A DNA stretch of 25,350 nt from an uncultured Veillonella sp. (GTDB lineage Bacteria > Bacillota > Negativicutes > Veillonellales > Veillonellaceae): assembly GCA_900549805.1 (NCBI GenBank), contig URPV01000015.1, positions 1-25,350 on the forward strand, in the 5' to 3' direction. The notes below the pieces were generated by a model. It did not search any database. It saw only the letters and a list, made by a program, of their open reading frames with translations, and was not told the origin of the DNA. Below are positions 7,627-16,737 of the stretch, piece after piece. Within the stretch, counting starts at the first letter, position 1. Every line of letters starts with the position of its first letter. The position numbers were made by a program, and so were the translations under genes.

Positions 7627-8597
7627 TATACTATACCTCGACGCAATAAGTCAGTAATGTGAAGAATACCTATAGATTTGCCTTCCCCATCAACTACTGG
7701 TAAAACCGTAATAGGACGAGGCTGATGTTTTTCCATTACGTGTAAGGCTTCGGCTGCTAATTTATCCTGTGTGATTGTTTTAGGGTTCTTAGTCATCATG
7801 TCTTCTACCTTAGTCTCTAAGAAATCATCGCCCTTATCAAGACCGCGACGAACGTCACCATCTGTAACAAGGCCAATTAATTTCCCTTCTGCATCCACTA
7901 CATTAGCAGCACCAAAGCCTTTATCGGTCATGATAAAGAGGGCATCCCGCACGGTTTTAGCACCATCAATACATGGATTATCTTGTCCAGAATGCATCAC
8001 TGTCTCTACAGTCATAAGAAGCTTACGGCCTAATGACCCACCTGGATGGAATACAGCAAAATTTTCTGGTTGGAAATGATGCTTTTCCAAAAGGCAAATA
8101 GCCAAAGCGTCCCCTAAAGCTAAGGCCACTGTAGTAGATGTAGTAGGGGCTAAATTAAGGGGACAAGCTTCGCGGTCTACTGCCGCATGAAGGACAACAT
8201 CAGAGTTCTTAGCCAAGGTAGATTTTTCATTGCCTACAAGACAGATAATCTTAGCCCCAATACGCCGTAAGGATGGCAAGAGGGCCAGAATTTCTCCGGT
8301 TTCGCCAGAATTGGAGAAGGCTAAAACTACATCATCTTCTGTCACCATGCCCAAGTCCCCATGGAGGCCTTCGCCAGGGTGTACAAAGAAGGCTGGCGTG
8401 CCAGTAGAGGCCATAGTAGCGGCAATCTTACGGCCAATATGCCCTGACTTACCCATACCTGTACAGATAACCCGCCCCTTGATGGACAAAATCAAATTGA
8501 CTGCATCCTCAAAACGGCTATCTAATGCCTTACTGAGCTGTATGATAGCACCAGCTTCTTGTTGAAGGACTGCTGCCGCTTGTTCTAAAATCGTCAT
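7626..8597 (-). CDS. kdsD: KdsD, arabinose-5-phosphate isomerase
   Basis: A 323-residue KpsF/GutQ-family enzyme interconverting ribulose-5-phosphate and arabinose-5-phosphate, the first Kdo-specific step. The N-terminal SIS domain (about 30-170) has VICTGMGKSGHIGRK, HPGEGLHGDLGM and FSNSGET. Two CBS domains (about 198-255 and 266-323) follow, with MTDKGFGAANVVD and the pattern DGDVRRGL. Length is standard (~325). It overlaps kdsC by one base and follows kdsA after 49 bases. Confidence 0.95.
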   Translation of the reverse strand: MTILEQAAAVLQQEAGAIIQLSKALDSRFEDAVNLILSIKGRVICTGMGKSGHIGRKIAATMASTGTPAFFVHPGEGLHGDLGMVTEDDVVLAFSNSGETGEILALLPSLRRIGAKIICLVGNEKSTLAKNSDVVLHAAVDREACPLNLAPTTSTTVALALGDALAICLLEKHHFQPENFAVFHPGGSLGRKLLMTVETVMHSGQDNPCIDGAKTVRDALFIMTDKGFGAANVVDAEGKLIGLVTDGDVRRGLDKGDDFLETKVEDMMTKNPKTITQDKLAAEALHVMEKHQPRPITVLPVVDGEGKSIGILHITDLLRRGIV

Positions 8598-8646
8598 TCC
8601 TACATCCTCTTGGTCATAAACCTTATATAAAATCTAAACTAAAGTC

Positions 8647-9465
8647 TTATCCTTTAACGATCTTATCAATAGCAATCAAATCTGTTAAAACCTTTTCCAA
8701 TTGGTCTAAGTAGAGCATGTTTGGACCATCGGAAAGGGCCTCTTCTGGATTATCATGAACTTCAAAGAAGAGGCCATCCACACCAGAAGCTACTGCAGCC
8801 CGTGCCAAATTAGGTACAAACTCCCGCTGTCCAGAAGACTTAGTTCCGGCCCCACCAGGTAATTGCACTGAATGGGTCGCATCAAAGATTACAGGATAGC
8901 CAAACTTCCGCATAATCGGGAATGAACGCATATCGACAACCAAGTTATTATAGCCAAATGAAAAACCTCGTTCAGTTAACATAAGGTTTTCATTGCCCGA
9001 TTCTTTCATCTTGTTAAGGACATTTTCCATATCCTTTGGCGCCATAAATTGTCCTTTTTTCACATTCACGCATTTACCTGTTTTAGCAGCTCCATATACA
9101 AGGTCTGTTTGGCGGCAGAGAAAGGCTGGAATTTGAAGAATATCCAAAACTTCTGCAGCTGGCTCGACTTGTTCAATGGAATGAATATCGGATACCACAG
9201 GAACCTGTAACTCTTTCTTGATATGAGCCAAGATCTTAAGCCCTTCTTCTAAGCCTGGGCCACGGAAGGAATTAAAGCTAGACCGGTTTGCCTTATCGAA
9301 GGAAGCCTTAAATACATAGGGAATACCCAATTTCTGACAAATGACTTTAGTCCGGCGACCTATTTCAAGTGTTCTCTCAGGGTCTTCAATAACACAAGGC
9401 CCTGCCAAGAGGAAGAGGCCTTTACCTCCACCAATTGTTAAATCACCAACTTGTACTGTTTTCAT
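8647..9465 (-). CDS. kdsA: KdsA, Kdo-8-phosphate synthase (metal-dependent type)
   Basis: A 272-residue TIM-barrel enzyme condensing arabinose-5-phosphate with phosphoenolpyruvate. Motifs include KASFDKANRSS, FLCRQTDL and DATHSVQLPGG. The metal ligands of the class II enzyme (Cys, His, Glu, Asp, as in Aquifex) are all at matching places: Cys24 in LLAGPCVIE, His198, Glu235 and Asp246. E. coli-type metal-independent enzymes carry Asn in place of the Cys, so this one is predicted to need a divalent metal. A 113-base gap separates it from kdsB; I see no convincing promoter in it. Confidence 0.95.
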   Translation of the reverse strand: MKTVQVGDLTIGGGKGLFLLAGPCVIEDPERTLEIGRRTKVICQKLGIPYVFKASFDKANRSSFNSFRGPGLEEGLKILAHIKKELQVPVVSDIHSIEQVEPAAEVLDILQIPAFLCRQTDLVYGAAKTGKCVNVKKGQFMAPKDMENVLNKMKESGNENLMLTERGFSFGYNNLVVDMRSFPIMRKFGYPVIFDATHSVQLPGGAGTKSSGQREFVPNLARAAVASGVDGLFFEVHDNPEEALSDGPNMLYLDQLEKVLTDLIAIDKIVKG

Positions 9466-9578
9466 ATATATGTCCTCTTATAAATCATTGTAAAAGTAAA
9501 AATTGCTAGCCTCTTGTATAAGCATAGAATTACTCGGCTAATAGCCTAAGATGGTCTACCCAAAGGCTTTGCTATAAC

Positions 9579-10310
9579 TTATGCCTCTAAGGTGCTAAAG
9601 ATAGCATTAACCCGTTCTAAATCTTCTGGTGTATCTACACCTACAAAGCGTTTATCCGTCTTAATAACCCGAATAGCATTACCGTTTTCTAAGGCCCGCA
9701 ATTGTTCCAAGGATTCGGTTTCTTCAGCAGGCGTTGGGTCCATCTTAGCATAGTCCAAGAGAAACTGACGACGATAGGCATAAATCCCCACATGTTTCAT
9801 AGGGGGATTTATAAAAGCATGGCGTGGGTATGGAATCAAAGACCGGGAGAAGTACATAGCATCGCCTCGCTTATTGCAGATGACCTTAACAGCCGATGGT
9901 TCATCGTATTCTTCCTCCAACAGCGGGGAAGCCACAGTGGCCATTTGTAAATCTGCATCTTCCAAGAAGAGTTCAGCTAATTGATCAATTACATCTGCAT
10001 CAATTAAGGGTTCATCCCCCTGCACATTAATGATCACATCAATATCCTGATGGTGACTAGCTACTTCAGCCAAACGATCAGTACCTGTAGGATGGTTTGG
10101 TTGCGTCATAAGAGCTGTGCCTCCAAAAGACTCAACCTTATCAAAGACCCGTTGATCATCTGTAGCAACAATAACCAAAGCTGGGTTCTTAGCCTTAGAT
10201 ACTTGTTCGTAAACCCGTTGAATCATAGGTTTACCAGCTATATCTGCTAATGGTTTGCCTGGTAAGCGCGTAGACGCATAACGGGCAGGAATTACGCATG
10301 CAAATTTCAC
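9579..10310 (-). CDS. kdsB: KdsB, CMP-Kdo synthetase
   Basis: A 243-residue cytidylyltransferase activating Kdo as CMP-Kdo for WaaA. The N-terminal nucleotide-binding signature is IPARYASTRLPGKPL, with a VQGDEPLI motif near residue 95 and PYPRHA followed by KHVGIYAYRR, all typical of KdsB. Length is standard (~245-250). It lies 43 bases after the lpxK region on the template map and upstream of kdsA; the run kdsB-kdsA-kdsD-kdsC gives all four Kdo enzymes in one block. Confidence 0.96.
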   Translation of the reverse strand: MKFACVIPARYASTRLPGKPLADIAGKPMIQRVYEQVSKAKNPALVIVATDDQRVFDKVESFGGTALMTQPNHPTGTDRLAEVASHHQDIDVIINVQGDEPLIDADVIDQLAELFLEDADLQMATVASPLLEEEYDEPSAVKVICNKRGDAMYFSRSLIPYPRHAFINPPMKHVGIYAYRRQFLLDYAKMDPTPAEETESLEQLRALENGNAIRVIKTDKRFVGVDTPEDLERVNAIFSTLEA

Positions 10311-10353
10311 GGTAATACTCCTTTCAATGTATGTGATGTATGGCTTTATTATA

Positions 10354-11478
10354 CTACTTTTCTACCGTCTTATATATGAGCTGATTAAGGTCTTCAGCTC
10401 CAGATAGGAAATGTATTCCAATAGACAAGACATAAATCGGAATTTTAAACTCAGCCAGTCCTGACAACTGACAAATTTTAACAGCATCCTTTTCCGTAAT
10501 CATAATGGCCTGTGCCCCCTTAGCAAAGGCTTCTTTCCAAATGGTCACCAGGTCATCATTGGTAAAGTCATGATGATCCCCAAATCCCATAACAGACCTC
10601 ACATCATAACCCAGAGACTGAAGGGTTTTCCCAAAGGATTGAGGATTGCCAATTCCAGTGGCTGCCAATACGGGCCGGCCAAGCTCTGCATCCGGTGCTT
10701 GTGGTTGATCTGCCGTCAACCAATGGCTTAACTCATAGAGAGCCCGCGGCTGGTGGATTGTTTCAGCAACAGGAACATTCGGTATGAGTGCCTCTAATTT
10801 CTTTTTTGTAACCGCCAGTTCTCCTGCTGGTGCTTGATCTACCTTTGTTAAAACGATAGCTTGAGCTCTTTTAAGACCTTCCAGGGGCTCTCTCAAAAGA
10901 CCTCGTGGAAGACAATGACCATAACCAAAAGGATTTGTTGCATCGATAAGAACTATATCTAAATCACGACTTAAAGCTCGATGTTGAAAACCATCGTCCA
11001 AAACCAGAACTTGCCCTAAAGCCCCCTCTTCTACCATTTGGGCAGACTTTGTCCGACTGCGACCGATGACCACGGAGGCTGCAGGTAAGGCCTTGGCTAA
11101 CAGCCATGCTTCATCTCCAGACACATCGGGCTCAACCAATAACTTGCCATGATCAGAAATAAGTAAGCTTGAAGAATTATCTTTTGCACGATAGCCTCGG
11201 CTCAAAACCGTCGCTGCATACCCTTTTTCTGCTAATCTTTCACAGATATAACGAACCATAGGGGTCTTGCCGGTACCCCCAGCAGTGATATTACCAACGG
11301 AGATGACAGGTAGGGTGGCGTAGTAGACGCCCTTGCCCTGATCAAAGCCCCGATTACGGCGGTTCACAGCCCAAGCATATCCTTGAGATAGGCTAGAAAG
11401 GCCCTTACGAAGGGCTCGACCTAGGCCATTGTCCATGTCACCAGAAACAATGTATTTAAATAGTTCTTCGCTCTTCAT
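10354..11478 (-). CDS. lpxK: LpxK, tetraacyldisaccharide 4'-kinase
   Basis: A 374-residue membrane-associated kinase that phosphorylates the 4' position of the lipid A precursor. Its P-loop region is VGNITAGGTGKTP (61-73), close to the LpxK signature, and it has downstream segments LSRGYRAK, GDEAWLLAK and VLDDGFQHRAL, the last a well-known LpxK motif. It is longer than E. coli LpxK (328) mainly through a soluble N-terminal stretch of ~18 residues and loops. It begins 12 bases after the waaA stop and is followed by kdsB. Confidence 0.95.
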   Translation of the reverse strand: MKSEELFKYIVSGDMDNGLGRALRKGLSSLSQGYAWAVNRRNRGFDQGKGVYYATLPVISVGNITAGGTGKTPMVRYICERLAEKGYAATVLSRGYRAKDNSSSLLISDHGKLLVEPDVSGDEAWLLAKALPAASVVIGRSRTKSAQMVEEGALGQVLVLDDGFQHRALSRDLDIVLIDATNPFGYGHCLPRGLLREPLEGLKRAQAIVLTKVDQAPAGELAVTKKKLEALIPNVPVAETIHQPRALYELSHWLTADQPQAPDAELGRPVLAATGIGNPQSFGKTLQSLGYDVRSVMGFGDHHDFTNDDLVTIWKEAFAKGAQAIMITEKDAVKICQLSGLAEFKIPIYVLSIGIHFLSGAEDLNQLIYKTVEK

Positions 11479-11490
11479 AAAGGCCTCCTA

Positions 11491-12795
11491 TCAAGGGATA
11501 ATATGTAAGGATTCAAACAATTTACGAATTTCTTGTATGTTTCTTTGTGTAGCCCCTCGATTTTCATGCATGAGAGTAATACAGTTTTGACTCATCTCTT
11601 GAGCTAAGTCCTTATTTTCACATAACTCTAACACTTTAGCCGTCAACGCCTTACCATCTTTGACAGATACACAGGCCTTAAAGTTGTTTAAAAGGGCAAA
11701 GATATCCTTAAAGTTAAACATGTAAGGACCTACAATAATTGGTTTACCATGAGCCGCTGGTTCCAAGATATTATGACCACCGGTTTTCACCAAAGATCCA
11801 CCTACAAAAATAATATCTCCTAAACTATAGAGTCGACCCAGTTCACCGATGGTGTCCAAAACAACCACAGGTATACCTTCATGAACGGGTTCTGTCATAT
11901 CGGATCGACAAATACTAGCTAGACCAAACTTTTTGGCCAAAGCAGATACATCATGCCCTCGGTAAATTTCTCGTGGCGCAATAAGCAAACGAGCTTGTGG
12001 ATACTTATGTAAAACAGATTGGAAGGTTTTAAAGAGGATTTCTTCTTCTCCCTTGTGGGTAGATCCAGCTACGATAATCGGATGATTATTATGGAAGCCA
12101 AATTCTTCTAAGAGTTCTTGTTTTTCCTCTGCTGTCACCGTTGCATAGGTTTGGTCATACTTCATATTACCCGTTACGGTCACATTCTCTTTTTTAGCCC
12201 CCAACTGTTCAATGTAGTCCGCATCAAACTTAGACTGCATACAAAAGCGCGCAATAGAGCTTAGCATCTCATGAGTGAAAGACTTTATATAGCGATAGCG
12301 TTTCATGGACCGATCAGAAATCCGGCCATTCACCATCATAACAGGAATCTTTAATTCTTCTGCGATACGGAGGAAATTTGGCCAAATTTCTGTTTCCACC
12401 AAAAGGATGGATATAGGTTTAATACTTTGTAAAATACGTCGGGTCAAAACGGGCAAATCTAGTGGGAAGAAAATAATCCCTTCCGCTTCTGGAATGATCC
12501 GCTCAGCCATTGCATGACCCGTAGCAGTAACAACGGAAACAACAACGACCGCATCAGGAAACTCATGCTTAATTTCCTTAACCAAAGGGGATGTAGCTAC
12601 AATTTCCCCTACCGATGCAGCATGGACCCAAATAGCCCGCCGACCTTCAATTTTTTTCATAAGAGAATCCGGCATATAACCAGCGCTCTGTTTGATACGC
12701 TCATAAAAGCCTTCTTCAAAGGTTAGTCGATACAGAATAACCGGAATGAGGCCTATCCAGTAAAAGATGAGCAGCACATTATAGATCCAATACAT
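11491..12795 (-). CDS. waaA: WaaA (KdtA), Kdo transferase
   Basis: A 434-residue GT-B glycosyltransferase that adds Kdo from CMP-Kdo to lipid IVA at the cytoplasmic face. An N-terminal membrane anchor (about 4-21) precedes FEEGFYERI, the place of the conserved acceptor-side acidic residue. Other motifs: IWVHAASVGE, LLVETEIWPN and, near the C-terminus, EPAAHGKPIIVGPYMFNF. Length is typical (~420-430). The number of Kdo residues it adds cannot be deduced. It follows msbA by 2 bases, so coupling is likely. Confidence 0.95.
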   Translation of the reverse strand: MYWIYNVLLIFYWIGLIPVILYRLTFEEGFYERIKQSAGYMPDSLMKKIEGRRAIWVHAASVGEIVATSPLVKEIKHEFPDAVVVVSVVTATGHAMAERIIPEAEGIIFFPLDLPVLTRRILQSIKPISILLVETEIWPNFLRIAEELKIPVMMVNGRISDRSMKRYRYIKSFTHEMLSSIARFCMQSKFDADYIEQLGAKKENVTVTGNMKYDQTYATVTAEEKQELLEEFGFHNNHPIIVAGSTHKGEEEILFKTFQSVLHKYPQARLLIAPREIYRGHDVSALAKKFGLASICRSDMTEPVHEGIPVVVLDTIGELGRLYSLGDIIFVGGSLVKTGGHNILEPAAHGKPIIVGPYMFNFKDIFALLNNFKACVSVKDGKALTAKVLELCENKDLAQEMSQNCITLMHENRGATQRNIQEIRKLFESLHIIP

Positions 12796-12797
12796 AA

Positions 12798-14526
12798 TTA
12801 TCCTTTTTCAGCAAATTGAACGGAGTGTAAGTGGCGATAAAGACCATCCTCGATGGCTAAAAGTTCCTCGTGAGTTCCCTCTTCTACCATCTTTCCTTGG
12901 TCCAATACGACAATCTTGTCCGCATTTTGAACCGTCGATAATCGGTGGGCAATAACAAAGGCTGTTCGCCCCTTCATAAGACGATCCAAAGCCTCTTGTA
13001 CCAATTTTTCAGATTCCGTATCCAAGGCAGAAGTCGCTTCATCCAAGATGAGGATAGATGGGTTTTTAAGAATCGCCCGTGCGATAGCCACCCGCTGCCG
13101 TTGACCACCAGAAAGAGATGATCCTCGTTCACCAACAATGGTATCCAAACCATCTGGCATGCCCTTAATAAATTCCAAGACATTAGCGGCTTCCGCTGCT
13201 TGATAAACCTCTTCTGGACTCGCATCTAGGCGACCATAGAGAATATTATCTCGAATCGTCGTATTGAAGAGCATTGTATCTTGTGGCACATGACCAATAT
13301 GTTGGCGAAGGGATTGAATCGTTACATCTCGGATATCGATACCATCAATGTGAATGGCACCACCTGTCACATCGTAGAAGCGAGGCAATAAGTTTGCCAA
13401 TGTAGTTTTACCTGCCCCAGAAGGCCCTACGATAGCAATCATTTGACCAGCTTCAACAGAGAGATTAAAGTCGGTTAGCGCATTCTTTTCTCCATCGTAG
13501 GAGAAATCCACATGAGTAAAATCTACCTTGCCTTTGACTTGACTTAGAACCTTTGCATTTGCTTTTTCCACCACATCTGATTGCGTGTCCAAGATGACAA
13601 AGAGACGGTCCGCAGCGGCCAAGGATCGTTGGATAGACCCATAGACCTGACTCAAGCGCTTAACTGGATTAGATAGATTAATGGCATAGATGAGGAAAGC
13701 AATGAGAGAACCAGAGGTTAATTGACCATGGATAACAGAATAACCGCCATACCAAAGGATGATAGTAACTGCAATTGCAGCTGCAAATTCAATGAGAGGG
13801 CTTAGGAGGGAGGTCAACTTAGTAGCCCCCATAGCAGCCCTAAAGTTTTGCTCATTCTGTTTGAGAAAACGGGTCATTTCATAATCTTCTCGAGCGAAGG
13901 ACTTAACCACCCGAACCCCAGAGATAACCTCTTGGAGAAGGGCTGTAATATCGGCAGCTCGACCTTGAATATCATGACCAGCGACCCGCAACTTTTTACC
14001 AAAAATATTTATGATACCCAGAACTAACGGAACGGAAACAAATGTTACGAGAGTCAGTTTCCAGTCCAAGGCGAACATGGCGATGACTGACCCAATGAGA
14101 GTAACGCCCTCTGTAACAAAAGACAGAAGGTCTGTTGTGATAGCGGACTTAACAGCTCCTACGTCATTAGTGAGGTTAGACATAACCACACCCGTTTTAT
14201 TGCGATCAAAATAAGACATGGACAACTTTTGCAAGTGACCAAAGATCTTAGCCCGTACGTCAATGATAATACGCTCTCCTATCCAGGCCATATTATAGGA
14301 CTGCCCATATGAGGCAAAGCCCCGAATAATAAAGAGGCCCAAGATAGCAAAGGCAATAGCATTAAGCATACGCAGTTCTTTTTGCATCAGAACTTTGTCC
14401 ACCACATTTTGAATGAGCCACGGAACCACTAGATAAGCAGAGGCCGCAATAATCATGCAAACCACTGAAAAAGCGCTTGAGGTAAGGCCTTACGAAGAAG
14501 AGCAAACGTTTATAAGAATTATTCAT
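12798..14526 (-). pseudogene. msbA: msbA, lipid A flippase ABC transporter, with apparent 5' frameshift
   Basis: MsbA flips Kdo-lipid A across the inner membrane. The main frame gives 555 residues from a GTG at 14463-14465: five or more membrane helices, then a nucleotide-binding domain with Walker A GPSGAGKT (347-354), signature LSGGQRQR (451-458) and Walker B ILILDEAT. The expected N-terminus is in another frame: an ATG at 14524-14526 with AGGAG 5 bases upstream reads NNSYKRLLFFVRPYLKRFF, then must shift by +1 near five A's at 14468-14472 (plus strand) to reach CMIIAASAYLVVPW. Removing one base of that run restores one frame of about 575 codons, the normal size. A sequencing or assembly error is likeliest because the gene is normally essential for LPS export; a true mutation or an internal start remain possible. 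Confidence 0.85.
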
Positions 14527-14534
14527 ACAATCTC

Positions 14535-15680
14535 CTACTGAGCTAGATTGGCAATCAATTGTGCCACCCGTTTAACCGCCCCTGGTTGCCCCAGGTCAGC
14601 ACGCACTTGTTGTAACTGAGCCCGCATAGCTTCATTGGCTACTTCATCATCTAGGAGTGGTGTGAAGGTATCCAAGAGGATTTGCGGATTTACATCGTCC
14701 TGTAAAAGCTCTGGAATGACTTCTTTCTTAGCAATAATATTAGGCAAGCCAATATAGTCTAAGTTCACTAAGATTTTTCCTAAGCCATAGGTGATGGGAG
14801 AAATCTTATACAAGAGGACGGTGGGCAAATCCATAAGAGCCGTTTCTAAGGTAGCTGTACCAGATGCAGCCAAGCAGACATCACAAATCTGCATCAAGTC
14901 ATAATTGCCCCCTTCTGTAATAGTCACAGGCACCTTGTGCTTAGCTATATAATCTTCCAAAGATTGGCGATCTATAGTATGGGCTCGTGGCAAGAATATC
15001 TTAAGAGGTTTGTAACCCTCCTCGACCTTATGGCTTTGCATATAGAGTTTAACAGCCTCTAGCATAGTATCTAACAGGGTTAATATTTCTTGCTTTCGAG
15101 AACCAGGCATAAGCAAGAGGTTATGATTTTCATGGGATGTATTAAAAGTCCTATAGGCCTCTTCCTTGGTCATAGTAGGTTTTACAATATCTAAAAGAGG
15201 ATGGCCTACAAATTCTACATCGCAGTCAAACTCCTTATAAGCCTCCGCTTCAAAGGGAAAAATAGAAGCTACTTTAGTGACAGTCTTTTTAATATCATTC
15301 CCACGAGACTTATGCCAAGCCCAAATGGTAGGCGCTATGTAGTAGACAACGGGAATGCCTAAATCTTTGGCAACCTTGGCCATTTTCATGTTAAAGCCTG
15401 GATAGTCAACGCAGACGAAGACATCCGGTTTCTCCTTAATCATGATGGACTTCAAATAAGCCCGAAGTTTAAAGAATTTAGGCAGGGATTTAATAATTTC
15501 AACGATGCCAATAACCCCTAAATCCTTAATGTCATATACAATATCCACGCCAGCAGCTTTCATGAGGTCGCCCCCCATACCCAGCATGCTTACCTCTGGA
15601 TAGGCTTCCTTTAAGGCCTTGGCCACGCTAGCTGCGTGCACATCACCAGACGCTTCACCGGCAGAGAACATAACTTTCAT
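14535..15680 (-). CDS. lpxB: LpxB, lipid A disaccharide synthase
   Basis: A 381-residue GT-B-fold glycosyltransferase joining UDP-2,3-diacylglucosamine and lipid X to form the tetraacyl disaccharide. The N-terminal signature FSAGEASGDVHAASV is diagnostic, followed by GVIGIVEIIKSLPK, YYIAPTIWAWHKSRG and LLMPGSRKQEI. Length is typical (~380). It sits 2 bases after lpxI and 8 bases before the msbA start, so lpxI-lpxB-msbA is tightly packed. Confidence 0.97.
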   Translation of the reverse strand: MKVMFSAGEASGDVHAASVAKALKEAYPEVSMLGMGGDLMKAAGVDIVYDIKDLGVIGIVEIIKSLPKFFKLRAYLKSIMIKEKPDVFVCVDYPGFNMKMAKVAKDLGIPVVYYIAPTIWAWHKSRGNDIKKTVTKVASIFPFEAEAYKEFDCDVEFVGHPLLDIVKPTMTKEEAYRTFNTSHENHNLLLMPGSRKQEILTLLDTMLEAVKLYMQSHKVEEGYKPLKIFLPRAHTIDRQSLEDYIAKHKVPVTITEGGNYDLMQICDVCLAASGTATLETALMDLPTVLLYKISPITYGLGKILVNLDYIGLPNIIAKKEVIPELLQDDVNPQILLDTFTPLLDDEVANEAMRAQLQQVRADLGQPGAVKRVAQLIANLAQ

Positions 15681-15682
15681 AA

Positions 15683-16501
15683 CTAGTCCTCCTCGCTGAC
15701 AGCACAGATGACGATACCCTTATCATTAGCCATGTTTAGAACGACTGCTTGTTCAACGAAGACCGTCCGATCAGCTTCTACAGCCAAGACACTACAATCA
15801 CTATCAATCATAGATTGAAGGGTTGTGCGTCCTACCGCTGGTACATCGAAGCGCTGATCTTGATCAGGTTTAGCCGTTTTTACTACAACCGCGCCACCTT
15901 GACCCAAGAGGCCTCCGCGGCGTATACATTTATCCGTTCCTTCAATGGCTTCAATAGCCATGGCTGCTTGGTTCTTAACCACAACAGTTTGGCCTATATC
16001 TAAGCCTCCCATGGCCTTAGCCAACGTAAATCCAAAACGGATATCCTTCATTTGCTCTTCGCTCGGTTGAGCCTTAGTCAAAACGCCAACAGAAGGCATA
16101 AAAGGCTTTAAATACAAGGTTTGGTCTACTACATGGAAGCCTTCTTTTTCAATGGCATCCACAATGGCCAACATAATAGTGTCATCCTCACGATTCTTAA
16201 GAGAGTTGAGGATGGATAGGGTTTTCATATCTGGAATAGTAAGGCCACGCTTATATAAGACTTCCTTGGTTACCTTTCCTAACATAGTAATGTCAGTAAC
16301 CCCCTCCTTTTTGAGGGTCTTAAAGATCTTACCTACCTTGAGTGGACTAATATCATAAAAGGCATCCGCTTCTTCTTTCAAGGCCGGATTAGCATCAGGA
16401 ACTACGGTAATGACCACCACTTGATGGCCGAGTACATGGGCCGCCCGTAGGAACTCTACAGGCAAGACACCAATACCAGCGATCAAACCTAATTTAGCCA
16501 T
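15683..16501 (-). CDS. lpxI: LpxI, UDP-2,3-diacylglucosamine diphosphatase
   Basis: A 272-residue DUF1009/LpxI enzyme hydrolysing UDP-2,3-diacylglucosamine to lipid X, the step done by LpxH in E. coli. The N-terminus has LGLIAGIGVLPVEF; the C-terminal catalytic half has RRGGLLGQGGAVVVK and DQRFDVPAVG, conserved in the family and containing the presumed catalytic acidic residue. Length is normal (~270). It opens a long operon after the lpxA terminator and precedes lpxB by 2 bases. The ribosome binding site GAGGAGG lies 5 bases before the ATG. Confidence 0.93.
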   Translation of the reverse strand: MAKLGLIAGIGVLPVEFLRAAHVLGHQVVVITVVPDANPALKEEADAFYDISPLKVGKIFKTLKKEGVTDITMLGKVTKEVLYKRGLTIPDMKTLSILNSLKNREDDTIMLAIVDAIEKEGFHVVDQTLYLKPFMPSVGVLTKAQPSEEQMKDIRFGFTLAKAMGGLDIGQTVVVKNQAAMAIEAIEGTDKCIRRGGLLGQGGAVVVKTAKPDQDQRFDVPAVGRTTLQSMIDSDCSVLAVEADRTVFVEQAVVLNMANDKGIVICAVSEED

Positions 16502-16566
16502 CCTATCCTCCTCGTCTATGACTGGATTTCATCCGCAAAAATACACATATACATTCACTCTATTTT

Positions 16567-16597
16567 ACTATAATTCCCCCCTTTTATCAAAAACTAC
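16567..16597 (-). promoter_or_regulatory. Weak candidate promoter for the lpxI operon
   Basis: On the minus strand TATAGT (16567-16572) is preceded by T-rich hexamers, TAGTTT at 19 bases and TTGATA at 13; neither spacing is ideal. The gap between the lpxA terminator and lpxI (16502-16696) is AT-rich and the only long non-coding stretch before this operon, so a promoter is expected here. Confidence 0.3.
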
Positions 16598-16696
16598 GGC
16601 CTATCTTAACTCTTAAATGCCCCATTTAAATGGCTAAAGGCCTTCCTAGAATTTCATATTAATTCTAATATTAATCGCAAGAAAATTAATTCTAAG

Positions 16697-16732
16697 AAAA
16701 AAGACACCCCTGCTCCATGAGCAAGAGGTGTC
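16697..16732 (-). terminator. Terminator after lpxA
   Basis: On the minus strand a two-part hairpin begins 5 bases after the lpxA stop: outer stem GACACC/GGTGTC (16703-16708, 16727-16732), inner stem TGCTC/GAGCA with a 3-base loop, then six T's (16697-16702) and a further T-rich stretch. It is a typical Rho-independent terminator. Confidence 0.8.
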
Positions 16733-16737
16733 GTCTA

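Noticed and set aside
9466..9578. Possible promoter or small gene in the kdsB-kdsA gap
   Set aside because: Only A/T-rich sequence with no spaced -35/-10 pair and a trivial 4-bp stem; not supportable.
14456..14465. GTG (14465) or ATG (14456) as the genuine msbA start
   Set aside because: Neither has a ribosome binding site, and the membrane-proximal N-terminal sequence with a good site lies just upstream in another frame.
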